Positions 45,001-57,365 of a DNA stretch of 60,000 nucleotides are shown here, in pieces (position 1 is the first letter of the stretch; each line of letters opens with the position of its first letter). The DNA lies in contig NC_135566.1 in assembly GCF_964340395.1 (NCBI RefSeq), positions 66,501 to 126,500 on the forward strand, written 5' to 3'. Made by a program: the position numbers and the translations under genes. The stretch comes from Glandiceps talaboti. Its lineage: Eukaryota > Hemichordata > Enteropneusta > Spengelidae. A model generated the notes under the pieces. That model saw only the letters and a list, made by a program, of their open reading frames with translations, searched no databases and had not been told where the DNA came from.

Positions 45001-48000
45001 GTTATCTGTTATTGTCTAAATAAAGTTGTACTCCATGTATGCAAGTTGGTTATCTGTTATTGTATTGATAAAGTTGTACTCCATGTATGCAAGTTGGTTA
45101 TCTGTTATTGTACTGATAAAGTTGTACTCCATGTATGCAAGTTGGTTATCTGTTATTGTATTGATAAAGTTGTACTCCATGTATGCAAGTTGGTTATCTG
45201 TTATTGTCTTGATAAAGTTGTACTCCATGTATGCAAGTTGGTTATCTGTTATTGTAATGATAAAGGTGTACTCCATGTATGCAAGGTGGTTATCTGTTTT
45301 TGTATTGATAAAGTTGTACTCCATGTATGCAAGGTGGTTATCTGTTATTGTATTGATAAAGTTGTACTCCATGTATGCAAGTTGGTTATCTGTTATTGTA
45401 TTGATAAAGTTGTACTCCATGTATGCAAGTTGGTTATCTGTTATTGTAATGATAAAGGTGTACTCCATGTATGCAAGGTGGTTATCTGTTTTTGTATTGA
45501 TAAAGTTGTACTCCATGTATGCAAGGTGGTTATCTGTTATTGTACTGATAAAGTTGTACTCCATGTATGCAAGGTGGTTATCTGTTATCAGATAAAGTTG
45601 TACTCCATGTATGCAAGTTGGTTATCTGTTATTGTCTTGATAAAGTTGTACTTGTCTTGATAAAGTTGTACTCCATGTATGCAAGTTGGTTATCTGTTAT
45701 TGTCTTGATAAAGTTGTACTCCATGTATGCAAGTTGGTTATCTGTTATTGTATTGATAAAGTTGTACTCCATGTATGCAAGTTGGTTATCTGTTATTGTC
45801 TTGATAAAGTTGTACTCCATGTATGCAAGTTGGTTATCTGTTATCAGATAAAGTTGTACTCCATGTATGCAAGGTGGTTATCTGTTATTGTATTGATAAA
45901 GTTGTACTCCATGTATGCAAGTTGGTTATCTGTTATTGTAATGATAAAGTTGTACTCCATGTATGCAAGTTGGTTATCTGTTATCAGATAAAGTTGTACT
46001 CCATGTATGCAAGGTGGTTATCTGTTATTGTATTGTTAAAGTTGTACTCCATGTATGCAAGGTGGTTATCTGTTATTGTATTGATAAAGTTGTACTCCAT
46101 GTATGCAAGTTGGTTATCTGTTATTGTATTGATAAAGTTGTACTCCATGTATGCAAGTTGGTTATCTGTTATTGTATTGTTAAAGTTGTACTCCATGTAT
46201 GCAAGTTGGTTATCTGTTATTGCACTGATAAAGTTGTACTCCATGTAAGCAAGTTGGTTATCTGTTATTGTCTTGATAAAGTTGTACTCCATGTATGCAA
46301 GTTGGTTATCTGTTATTGCACTGATAAAGTTGTACTCCATGTATGCAAGTTGGTTATCTGTTATTGTCTAAATAAAGTTGTACTCCATGTATGCAAGTTG
46401 GTTATCTGTTTTTGTATTGATAAAGTTGTACTCCATGTATGCAAGTTGGTTATCTGTTATTGTATTGATAAAGTTGTACTCCATGTATGCAAGTTGGTTA
46501 TCTGTTATTGTACTGATAAAGTTGTACTCCATGTATGCAAGTTGGTTATCTGTTATTGTATTGATAAAGTTGTACTCCATGTATGCAAGTTGGTTATCTG
46601 TTATTGTACTGATAAAGTTGTACTCCATGTATGCAAGGTGGTTATCTGTTATCAGATAAAGTTGTACTCCATGTATGCAAGTTGGTTATCTGTTATTGTC
46701 TTGATAAAGTTGTACTTGTCTTGATAAAGTTGTACTCCATGTATGCAAGTTGGTTATCTGTTATTGTCTTGATAAAGTTGTACTCCATGTATGCAAGTTG
46801 GTTATCTGTTATTGTATTGATAAAGTTGTACTCCATGTATGCAAGTTGGTTATCTGTTATTGTCTTGATAAAGTTGTACTCCATGTATGCAAGTTGGTTA
46901 TCTGTTATCAGATAAAGTTGTACTCCATGTATGCAAGGTGGTTATCTGTTATTGTATTGATAAAGTTGTACTCCATGTATGCAAGTTGGTTATCTGTTAT
47001 TGTAATGATAAAGTTGTACTCCATGTATGCAAGTTGGTTATCTGTTATCAGATAAAGTTGTACTCCATGTATGCAAGGTGGTTATCTGTTATTGTATTGT
47101 TAAAGTTGTACTCCATGTATGCAAGGTGGTTATCTGTTATTGTATTGATAAAGTTGTACTCCATGTATGCAAGTTGGTTATCTGTTATTGTATTGATAAA
47201 GTTGTACTCCATGTATGCAAGTTGGTTATCTGTTATTGTATTGTTAAAGTTGTACTCCATGTATGCAAGTTGGTTATCTGTTATTGCACTGATAAAGTTG
47301 TACTCCATGTAAGCAAGTTGGTTATCTGTTATTGTCTTGATAAAGTTGTACTCCATGTATGCAAGTTGGTTATCTGTTATTGCACTGATAAAGTTGTACT
47401 CCATGTATGCAAGTTGGTTATCTGTTATTGTCTAAATAAAGTTGTACTCCATGTATGCAAGTTGGTTATCTGTTTTTGTATTGATAAAGTTGTACTCCAT
47501 GTATGCAAGTTGGTTATCTGTTATTGTATTGATAAAGTTGTACTCCATGTATGCAAGTTGGTTATCTGTTATTGTACTGATAAAGTTGTACTCCATGTAT
47601 GCAAGTTGGTTATCTGTTATTGTATTGATAAAGTTGTACTCCATGTATGCAAGTTGGTTATCTGTTATTGTACTGATAAAGTTGTACTCCATGTATGCAA
47701 GTTGGTTATCTGTTATTGTATTGATAAAGTTGTACTCCATGTATGCAAGGTGGTTATCTGTTATCAGATAAAGTTGTACTCCATGTATGCAAGTTGGTTA
47801 TCTGTTATTGTATTGATAAAGTTGTACTCCATGTATGCAAGTTGGTTATCTGTTATTGTATTGATAAAGTTGTACTCCATGTATGCAAGGTGGTTATCTG
47901 TTATCAGATAAAGTTGTACTCCATGTATGCAAGTTGGTTATCTGTTATCAGATAAAGTTGTACTCCATGTATGCAAGTTGGTTATCTGTTATTGTATTGA

Positions 48001-48249
48001 TAAAGTTGTACTCCATGTATGCAAGTTGGTTATCTGTTATTGTATTGATAAAGTTGTACTCCATGTATGCAAGTTGGTTATCTGTTATTGTATTGATAAA
48101 GTTGTACTCCATGTATGCAAGTTGGTTATCTGTTATTGTATTGATAAAGTTGTACTCCATGTATGCAAGTTGGTTATCTGTTATTGTATTGATAAAGTTG
48201 TACTCCATGTATGCAAGTTGGTTATCTGTTATTGTATTGATAAAGTTGA
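42066..48249. repeat. 6.2 kb array of a 48-bp repeat, about 129 units, with higher-order repeats
   Basis: The unit runs gttgtactccatgtatgcaa, gttggttatctgttattgta, ttgataaa (48 bp). A 44-bp version has tgttatcagataaa, which makes the palindrome ttatctgttatcagataa. Variants (cttgat, ctaaat, cactgat, aatgat; ggtggtt or gttggtt) follow each other in the same order in three large blocks offset by 1592 and then 1064 bp. A truncated unit (acttgtcttgataaagttg) marks them at 44058, 45650 and 46714. Because 48 is a multiple of 3, open frames up to 429 codons arise with 16-residue periods on both strands; these are artefacts. Each standard unit has two inverted WGATAR sites (ttatct, tgataa). Confidence 0.97.
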
Positions 48250-48654
48250 AGTTGAACATTTGTGAAGTGGTATGTTGTATACATACAGCAATACACTTAT
48301 TGTGAATTTCACTGTACACATGTGTGGAAAGCCCAGAGAAATACCATTCATCAGAAGTTTTATACTAATTTTTACACCACTTCCAGTATTCCTATGGGCT
48401 CCATATATGGTCATAAGTTATACAATTACAGCTGGTGTGGAAGTGTCTTGGTATTCAAAGATTTAAGGTTTCAAATCAGCATATGTTATGTCAAGTTATA
48501 TGTGTGTCATCATTGTGTGAAATATTAAAACGTGTGATTGACAGAACCAAGACTTACAAAATAACATCCAAGTGATCCTTTTGAATAGAAGTAATGTATT
48601 TTAATTTGTATGTAATAAAAGAAATACTTGCCATGGTTTTGTGATTATATAAAT

Positions 48655-48872
48655 TTACATAATTGCATGAAATATACAAAAACAATAATAATTGCATAAA
48701 ATACACACAAAATAATTGCATAAAATATACAAAATACAATAGTAATTGCATAAAATACACACAAAAAATTGCATAATGTATACAAAATACAATAATAATT
48801 GCATAAAATATACAAAAAACAATAATTGCATAAAATACACACAAAATAATTGCATAAAATACACAAAAAACA
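48655..48872. repeat. 24-28-bp AT-rich tandem repeat
   Basis: attgcataaaatacacacaaa and attgcataaaatatacaaaa units with aataata insertions, about 9 copies. Confidence 0.9.
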
Positions 48873-49660
48873 ATGGTAATAAAGGATTTGAAAGACTATA
48901 TCTTGATATCAGATACTGCTGGAAGAAAAAAAACTGAAAATTGTAAACATTCTTGATGACAAACATCAGTGTATGATTTGTGTGTGTTTTATATACATGT
49001 ACTACTCTATAATTTCTGTGTTTAACTTCTATATGGACAAATCTGCACTAGCTGCAACTTTGACATTTAATTTTTCATCAAGTAACCAAATATATGTGTT
49101 CACTAAAATGGGTCAGTTACTTATAAAAAGACATTGTATCTGTTAATTAGTGGTCACTTTTAACCATAGGTGGTATAGTGACAAGTTTAAATCTTGAGCG
49201 AAAGCTTGGTTTGCAATCTAATTTAAAACTACACTAGTTTGTAAGATAGTATCATTTTTCAATTAGACAACCACACTCAGTTCACAGAAAATTGTTAAAA
49301 TAACAATAATTTGACATTGTACATATTAATCAAGCCATCTGTTACACTTTACCCCAACCTAGATGTAAAGATGGAATCTCCTTGTTATATCTCACAGCTC
49401 AATTGTGAAATCACTTGTACTCAAATAAGACTAGACTGTATATTAAGAGATTGGTTGCTGAACAGTAAAACTTACAAGTTTTCAGGCTGTCATGGAATGT
49501 TTTATAGTAGGGTTTTAGTTGTTCTGGTATAACAGTACATTCAGTAAATATGGATAGATAGCATGCATTTCTAAAGCACACATAAATTTATTAATTTACA
49601 AATGATTAATTTACATGATTATTTGAATTCTAAACAAGTTAATTTCATCAATCAAGATTG
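48873..49660. other. Intergenic sequence, nothing recognised
   Basis: AT-rich sequence. The 73-codon frame at 49311-49532 has no recognisable motif and no splice-site support. Confidence 0.5.
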
Positions 49661-49663
49661 CAC

Positions 49664-49870
49664 TAAAATATCAGACTTCCGATATTTCAACGACTGGCCA
49701 GTCATCTTCATATTGGAATGAGATCATGATTGTGGGAGACCTGCAAAAACTAGTTCTAACTACTATTACACCACCTTAGACTTGAGGTTGTGACCTTTTT
49801 GGGGTCATGGCCTCATTCCAAGATGAAGATGGCTGTCAGTGATTGAAATATTGAAAGTCTGATATTTTAA
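49664..49870. mobile_element. 207-bp foldback MITE
   Basis: The left arm taaaatatcagacttccgat, atttcaacgactggccagtc, atcttcatattggaatgag is matched in reverse by the right arm (about 49805-49870, ending gatattttaa) with a few mismatches over about 65 bp. No ORF. It lies beyond the AIFM3 3' end. Confidence 0.75.
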
Positions 49871-50050
49871 GAGAATTGTTGATATTTAGTAAATGATGAT
49901 TACTTGGTATGATTCTGGTACTCTGGCTATAAAGGTATTGCAGATAAAAAATTGTAAATATATCACTGACAGACTTTATTTATAAATAGAAATTACAAAT
50001 CTAAATAAAATTTCCTACATCATTATCGCTGCAGAAAGCTCAATTTTATA

Positions 50051-50224
50051 TCAAATGTATCTCGCCATGAGGTTCTTCCAATATTGCATGTCACTGACTC
50101 CTGATGGAGAAACCAAGAAGTGATCTCTCTACAGGAGGCTATTTCAATATTGTAAATTATCACTCCTATAGAGACAAAGAAGTGGTCTCTTCAAAGGAGG
50201 CTCTTCCAATATTGCATATCACTC
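50051..50224 (-). repeat. Tandem triplication of the AIFM3 terminal exon
   Basis: Three units of about 60-75 bp start at acceptor-like sites on the minus strand. The first, used in the call above, is cccacag|GAGTGATATGC (50224) and ends TGA at 50191. The second, tctatag|GAGTGATAA (about 50165), would give a stop after seven codons. The third, gagtcag|TGACATGC (50093), would give HDMQYWKNLMARYI with TGA at 50051. All share CAATATTGgaag. Units one and three keep an open D-M-Q-Y-W-K frame. Confidence 0.7.
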
Positions 50225-52961
50225 CTGTGGGGAAGAAAAAGAAATCAGAATGGATATATTAAAAAGAATATTGCTAAAAATTTGATCCACTGTCTTTATA
50301 TTGTTAGCGGTAAGTATTATTACTCTGTAACATTTTTGATAAAAAGCCCTATAAAAAGATTACCTCAACCAATGAAGTTATGTGGAAGTTATGTGTTGCC
50401 CCCCTCCCATTTTCTTGTACATTAGTCCTGTTTGTTAATTGGGTAGCTAAAAACGTTGATTAATTTTTATGACCTTTATGGTAAGATTGCATACAAAACA
50501 TTAGGACAAAAGGATTAGACTTTGGTGGATATTTTGACCAGAACTTGAGTAATAGTGAAGCCATGGTATTCATAGCATTAGTTGTCAAGCTTGAACCCCT
50601 GAGTGTGCCCTCAGCAATGGCCCCTTGTTACTGTACAGTCGATGATATTAAACTTTCAGATGGTGGTAACTTAATAATCTGAAGCTACGTTAAAACATTG
50701 CTTACCTATTGCAACCTTGACTTCAGGAGGTAAAACAAGGTATATTAAAATTACCTTTAAGTTTAAAACAATAATTATCTTTATTTGTCAATATAAATTT
50801 GGAAATTTGTCGAATGGTCACCATTGATCAGAACCCTATAGCCCTAGTATTGGGAGAAACTCTGTGTTATTCTGCAGAGTCCAACTGAGCATCATCCTTA
50901 ATTCTTACACACAGACCTGGTTAATTTTAATTAAACCCAGCTGGAACTGGGCAAGTTCAAACCCAACCGGTGTTTGGCAGGTTTGAACCCAACCAACGTT
51001 TGTCAGGTTTCAACCCACACTGCAGTGATAAGAGATGTATGAGCTAATTGCTTGGCCACCGACAACCTGTCAACAAATCAATATCATCACCACATATTAT
51101 ATCAGTCTACTGTCATTTCATGAGATGTACTTACTGTAAATCTGATTTCCGGATTTCTTTGCCACTTAGAAACATTTCTGCTGCTTGAGATACTACTGGG
51201 TCTGAATTCATACTAGCAACAGCCACTACATTGTCACCCCTGATAAAAATCAAAACAATACAGTAACCATGTTACATAAATTCTATTTGATCACGAAACT
51301 GTAATGTCATGGTTAAAGTCTCCACTTTCAAGGTACTATTATAGCAATATTGACTGTAAGATACGCCATGTTGTTCCGTGCTCACTGGCCTCCTCTCACC
51401 CCAATGCTAAATTACTTAAATTCATGCAAGTTTTTCATGAAAAAACTTTGATTTCTTTCAAGTTAGTATTACTTGAATGTACCTCTGAAGTATACAGTGC
51501 ACATTCTGATGCCTATGAATATACCTCTAAAGTATACAGTGCACATTCTGATGCCTATGAATGTACCTCTGAAGTATACAGTGCACATTCTGATGCCTAT
51601 GAATATACCTCTGAAGTATACAGTGCACATTCTGATGCCTATGAATATACACCTCTGAAGTATACAGTGCACATTCTGATGCCTATGAATGTACCTCTGA
51701 AGTATACAGTGCACATTCTGATGCCTATGAATATACCTCTGAAGTACACAGTGCACATTCTGATGCCTATGAATATCCTTCATTGCTAACAACTCAATTA
51801 ATTGAGAAAACACAAATCGTGGATATCTTACATAGATAATATCCTTGGATTGTTCACTAGATGATTAGACAGATTATGTCTAGTATTATGTAAGAGACCA
51901 TGTTAGTGTTTATAATGCTCCAACATCAGTATTAATTATTTGATAGATAAGTACCCTTGACATGTTTCAAGGAAATAGATGGGCTGATAGGTCTAGGCTG
52001 TATAACTCAAGTAAGTCAAGCACCATGGGTAATGAACCTATTGACCATCACCTTCACATGCTTGACCTTTATTACTGTATACCTCTGGCATTATTAAAAG
52101 GATATTAATTTTCATGGTGTTTTGTGTGGAATGTACTTTGGACAAGCTCAAAATGAGATCAAAGCAAGTGTACATACCTTGTGTAGTATGCAGTGAATAC
52201 AAGTTCATCTAGATCACCATCTATAACAACATCATCATAACCGACATTGTACCCTGCAAAAGAGATAAAAACATCAGCACATGGTGTATATAGTATCATG
52301 ACCTCCATTGAAAGCATTAGGAGAAAACTGTCCAAATAGCTTGTGATCTCTGTATACCTTATAATAGAAGGTTGCCTATGAAGGGACTAGGTTGTTTACA
52401 TATGACCATTTTAACCTACCAACAATAGAAAATTCTGACAAGTTCAGATGACACTAATTTGAAATCTAAGACATCAACATATAAACAAACCTGTAAATCT
52501 GAGACTTTTCCCCATCATCATGGTCCAGAAGTAAGGCACTGTATTTAGTTCAGCATCTTGGTCTAACATGTTGAGGGCAGCAGTGCGACCTGTAACAAAT
52601 TACAGACAATGAAGTGTTACTGATACTGAAGATAATGTTACATCAAGGGCAATATCTGTATTGACAAAATTACTGCTCTCAAGATTCAGACTTCAGACTA
52701 TTGAATGGTAGATTAATATACTTGGAAAGATGGTCTTTTAATATGTCCATGAGATCACAATGTCATGAACAATCCTCATCTACATATCCCTATGTACTTT
52801 CCCTCCAAATTTCAGGCCAATCTGCCCTGTAGTTCTGGTTCAAGTTTTGTTTATACTGAAGATCACATTTTTGACCAAAAACACACATCTGTGATACAAT
52901 CATTTAAATTTGAACAATTTTCCATCTATATGCCAGGCAATTGGTGTGGCAGCTAAGTCTG

Positions 52962-53020
<59 letters not shown>

Positions 53021-55018
53021 CACTATGCCGATAGCACTACTGAACTAGTTCAGTTGTGCTAAAAACACACATATAACTTAATATTCGTATTATTAGTTGT
53101 CTTTCAATTAAATGAAGACATACAATGTACATACCATGCATATGAGCTATCTGCCAGTGCTGTATGTTGACTGTCTCGTCATTCAACATAGCTAGAGGAA
53201 ATTCCACTATATCACCTGCACCAAAGACGTTGGACTTATTAGTTCTCATAAACTAGGTGAAAAAAAAAGAAAAACAGGAATATACTAGGAATTATAGATA
53301 GTTACTTCAAATCATCACTCATGTGACTCTTGTGAAATAAATGTTATCATAAAAAATATGGAAAATGAAGCATCACTAAAAACTTAATCACAAAGTTTGA
53401 ATCAAATTATATTACCTACCTTATCTACTGTAAGTTGATTCCTTGCATTCATGGATAGACCACTGTCTTTCAAGAATTCTGTAGTTGGCACTACACCAGC
53501 ACCTACCACACACAAATCAGCTGGTAACTCTTGACCTGACTTGAGGTCAACTGCTTTCAGTTTACCATTCTCTCCGAGGAATTCCTTGACACTGTTATTC
53601 ATGAAGAAGTTGACATTCTTTTCTTCTAGCATCTGAAGGCACATAAAAATTGAAAGTAATGACTTTGTAGGGACAGTAGTCATTTTTGGATTTTAGCCTT
53701 ACAGCATACAACAATGTTTTTGTAGATGATATTATAGGCAAGCCTTCAGTTGAAGACAAATCCCCAACTGGTGTGTTATATGGCAATGTTATTGTGTAAA
53801 TTTGAATAGTTTCTTTAGATACAACGCTGCATAATTTATTGACTGATTTGCTATTTGACCTGATTATAGAAATCTAGGTCAAAGGTCAAGATCTATAAAG
53901 AGAGCTTACCTTTGGTTATAGACATAATGTGGAAACATTTTGGTTATTTCTCCTTGAAAATATTTACTATGGTTGAAGGTCAATGTCTCATTAGAAAGCT
54001 CGTCATTTATAATTTGAGGGTACACACTTGAATGGTGTCCATATGTATCAAACTTTTGGAGATAACAGAAAATATGTGCAAATATATATGGCTGCCAATT
54101 TGCTATACAGGTCAAGGTCACAAAATTAGGTGACTTGCATATGCATCACATAGTCAAACCCACGTCATGATTATGATATCATTACTTGAAATCTTTGATT
54201 AAAAAATCTATCAAGATAACCCAAATTTGGCTATTTGACCTTGATGAAGCTCTTCAAGGTCAAGTTCAAGATTAAAAGAAAGCTCATATTTGATAATATG
54301 GGTGTAGGCACTTGAATGGAGTCACTACGTATAATACATCGAAAGTAATGATTCATATTCACAAAGTTCATTGGGGCCAAAATCTGGAACTCTATCCCTT
54401 CCCATATAAGAGACACTCGAAGTCGGAGTATGTTCAAAGCTAACTTCAAGAGCTATCTTCTTAGCCAGTATTAGTTGATGTATACCATTTTGTTCTTTCT
54501 TTTAAGATTTGTGAGTAATTGTTTCCGAATTTAGTTAAATACTTCTCCGGATTTATGTGATATGTATGTTTTGTTTTGTTTTGTTTTCCTTTGTTGTTGT
54601 TGTTATTGTTGTTTTTCTCTCTGAGGACAAAACTCGATTAGTTGTTTGGTCAACTATTTTTGCCCTCATTAAAATAAAGTATTATTATATAGTGAAATTT
54701 GACAACAAACATGGCTGCCATTCGGCCATATTTAATTCGGTCACAAACCAAAGTGACGTGCATATGCCATCATAGTATATTACCTTTGTGCCAGGTTTGG
54801 TTGAAATTGGTTGGTTCATGCCAGAGACATGATGGTGAACACACACACGCACACATGCATGGACGGAACCCAATGTACAAGTCCCCCACCAGGTGGTGCC
54901 CATTGAGGACTAATAATAGATACACTCCTTATTTCTAAGCTTGACTGATGATAAATGTAAACAAAACTTACCTTTGGGAAAACCTTTAAATACACAATTT
55001 TCACACCTTCAAATTGAC

Positions 55019-55082
<64 letters not shown>

Positions 55083-55641
55083 GTATGTAAATATATATGA
55101 TAAGCATACATATCTATGAATTATGATGGTGAAATGACTGCAAAATACACACATAAACATGTAATACATTGTCTAATATGATATTCACACTATGAGAATT
55201 TGAAAACATGCAGTGAAGAATGCCAGTCGGGTATGCAAACACACAGGCAAGCAATGAATGAAAGACGACATCACTGCAAAAAATCTCTCACCCGCTGGAG
55301 AACCATTCCAACCTGTTCCCCTAATGTAGCTTGAAATGCAGTGTTGCTGCCACTGAGTAAAGTGATATGATTGGCTTTGTCAACAAGAAAGCTGGCAACT
55401 TCCATTCCTAGTTACATGCAAAAAATATACAAAATAAACAAAAACCACAAAAAAACATGCATGTATCTGTATTACAACACAAGGCAAGGGGTACACTCAT
55501 AAAAATAAAGGAATCACTGATCTACCCTCTTAAGGGAGGCTCCAATTTGTGGTCCAACTGCTAGCTCGAAAGGTGTTGTTTCAAGCCCCACTGCTGAAAT
55601 GCTAGCAGCCTTGTCCGAGAGATAGGCAGCAACTTCCATTC
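50191..55641 (-). CDS. AIFM3: AIFM3-like FAD/NADH oxidoreductase, 3' part, 7 constitutive-type exons plus an alternative exon
   Basis: Exons in gene order: 55641-55526 (version B) or 55407-55292 (version A), 53632-53420, 53252-53135, 52589-52491, 52253-52178, 51239-51135, 50224-50191 (stop TGA). Phases fit throughout. The product aligns with human AIFM3 from GMEVA of the NADH-binding Rossmann fold: ELPADLCVVGAGVVPTTEFL, then NVFGAGDIVEFPLA (the FAD-binding GAGD), IQHWQIAHMHG, FWTMMMGKSLRF, GYDDVVIDGDLDEL and VVAVASMNSDPVVS. AIFM3 (AIFL) is a mitochondrial protein with Rieske and pyridine-nucleotide-disulphide oxidoreductase domains, linked to caspase-dependent death. The Rieske and FAD N-terminal exons were not found up to 60000 and must lie to the right. 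The last exon, ending SDMQYWKSLL, is short and least certain. Confidence 0.92.
51478..51778. repeat. 42-bp tandem repeat, about 7 copies
   Basis: Unit tacctctgaagtatacagtg, cacattctgatgcctatgaa; 42 bp, so it is open in several frames (14-residue periods). It lies in an AIFM3 intron. One unit has two extra bases (near 51650), which shifts the frame and argues against coding. Confidence 0.95.
52965..53018. repeat. (CA)27 microsatellite
   Basis: Pure AC run in the AIFM3 intron between exons 53135-53252 and 52491-52589. Confidence 0.97.
53790..54915. repeat. Dispersed-repeat-filled AIFM3 intron
   Basis: Several tgaccttgatga-type stretches with aggtcaaggtca motifs, plus an end with ggacggaacccaatgtacaa and gtgcccattgaggac, related to 34164-34855. 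A tgttttgttttg / ttgttgttg simple repeat lies at 54566-54612. No exon was recognised. Confidence 0.5.
55021..55080. repeat. (GT)30 microsatellite
   Basis: Pure GT run in the AIFM3 intron downstream of the alternative exons; it reads (CA)30 in the transcript. Confidence 0.97.
55292..55407 (-). CDS. AIFM3: AIFM3 alternative exon, version A (divergent copy)
   Basis: 116 bp, acceptor ctag and donor gtgagag, entering in phase 1 and leaving in phase 0. It encodes GMEVASFLVDKANHI, then LLSGSNTAF and LGEQVGMVLQR (39 residues counting the split Gly). It is collinear with version B and with human AIFM3 but has lost the acidic residue pattern after the second beta strand (SGSN in place of the GLET of B). 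The open frame, intact splice sites and GEQVG conservation suggest it is functional. Confidence 0.8.
55526..55641 (-). CDS. AIFM3: AIFM3 alternative exon, version B (canonical-like)
   Basis: 116 bp, acceptor actag and donor gtagat (weaker than A), with the same entry and exit phases as A. It encodes GMEVAAYLSDKAASI, then VGLETTPFE and VGPQIGASLKR. The ETTPF stretch is as in human AIFM3 and other AIF-like reductases, so this is the ancestral type. It is separated from A by a 118-bp intron. Confidence 0.85.
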
Positions 55642-56339
55642 CTAGTAGAAGAAAGAAAGCCAGAAGATAGAAATGGAAATAAAGCATAGTGGCATATGGA
55701 AGGGAAATGAGATGTTCACACTGATGCAAGGACAGCTCAAACACTACAAATATGTCGTGAAATGAAATGTGTTTGTTTCAGATTTTGAAGCATAAGGGAA
55801 ATGTCTACTTGATTCAGCTCTCTTCCATGCTGAAGGTAGTATCACTCTTATCAAATGCTTGTACATGCAACTAAGTTAGATTGCAAATAGATTTCTACAA
55901 TCACTGAACAAGTACATCGTTAGTTGCAGGTTATATTTGATGCTTCAAGTGTTGTTTGTTATCATGATATGAGGACTAATGGTTTTTTAATAGTATGGTT
56001 AACAATAAACATGTCAGTAGACTTTATCTTTGTTAATAGACATAGATCATGGAGCAGATACATCAGGATCTACAGTTAGACCTCACACCACCAAACAAAC
56101 CACACTTGTGTGGTGGTCTGAGGTTAGACAAGACACTTAAGTACTCAATTTCACCATTTCAAGGCAATTAAAGTGTGGCTGAAACTAGCATAAATGCAAT
56201 TGGGAGGTTTTAAACCAAGGAAAAACATTACACATTATGGTTTGATCATTTTGATTTGAATTTCCCAATTAGACACCCAAGGTAAATTGCACCCAGCCAC
56301 TAATATGGCAAAGGTCAAGTGGTTTTTGACTTTAAGTTG

Positions 56340-56341
<2 letters not shown>

Positions 56342-56391
<50 letters not shown>
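56342..56391. repeat. (CA)25 microsatellite
   Basis: Pure CA run at the left border of the dispersed repeat at 56400. Confidence 0.97.
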
Positions 56392-56395
<4 letters not shown>

Positions 56396-56399
56396 ATGA

Positions 56400-56770
56400 C
56401 TCTTATCAACTTGACATGAACAAACCTGAATAGCCTCCCCCAAAGGTTTGCACACCAAATATCAAAGCAATCCGACAACTGGTCTCGGAGAAGAAGTTGA
56501 AACTATTTTTTACCAAAAACACCCCAAAAATTCACTACAAATAGAAACCGACTCATACCAACTCGGTATGAATAAACCTGAATAACCTCCCAAAAGAGAC
56601 ATGCACACCAAATATCAAAACATTCTGACTCGGTTTTGGAGAAGAAGATGAAAATAGAAAAAGCTGACAAACAACAGAAAAAGGAAGACAGATGATGACG
56701 GATAACCAACCTAACCCTTAAACTCTGCTCAGCTCTTGCTGACAGTGGAGCTAAAAAGAGAAGTAAAATT
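56400..56770. repeat. Dispersed element with an internal 150-bp duplication
   Basis: acaaacctgaatagcctccc ... gcacaccaaatatcaaagca ... ggagaagaag occurs at 56427-56500 and again at 56570-56650. It is followed by gaagacagatgatgacggat and ttgctgacagtggagctaaa, an ending I associate with common invertebrate dispersed repeats. Confidence 0.55.
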
Positions 56771-57365
56771 AGAATTTTAAGCAATCAACATTTCTTTGTC
56801 TCCAGGGGCTCTCAACAGGCCATGAAAAGAACCCTGGGTAACGTGAGGCTAACGCCTCATTTGAAAAGCTTACATCATGTATATACATCATGACTGTTTT
56901 GCACGTATGAATTTAGATTATTAGATTATTAGCATAATTGTTGGGTGCTTCAGTTCTCATTCCAATTGTTTGACAGCTCAAAAAAGCCACTACTCCTTAA
57001 AAAGATATTGACAGCAATTATCTCAGACTTTATACTGCCATTACATATACAGCCCTACCAATCTGAATTTTACAAGAGTACACGAGTTTAAATTTAGTGA
57101 ATGTTGAACCAGTGAAGGTACTTCAATTCCTAGTCAGAGAAAAGTAAGGATAAAGAGGGGAAAGTGGTCCCAAACATCAAATCTGTTTTTGTGTTGTTGA
57201 GTTATGTTGTTATAGCTTCAGAGTGTGTTTGTATACTTGTCAGTCTTTTCTGAAATTTTGCATAGATTAATTTATTCTATCAGACAACAAAGTAAAAGTA
57301 AGAATTGGACACTGATCAATTTGAATGTGCTGGGACAATGACTGATTGTTTGAAAAGTAAAACAA

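Noticed and set aside
42064-48319. Long frames on both strands with 16-residue repeats
   Set aside because: The repeat unit is 48 bp, a multiple of 3, so any stop-free unit gives open frames in several frames at once. Frames break at every 44-bp unit, there is no start context, and a hydrophobic repeat on one strand mirrors another on the opposite strand.
51304-51813. 161- and 114-codon frames over the 42-bp array
   Set aside because: The period is a multiple of 3, so open frames are expected; a two-base insertion in one unit changes frame, and the array lies in an AIFM3 intron.
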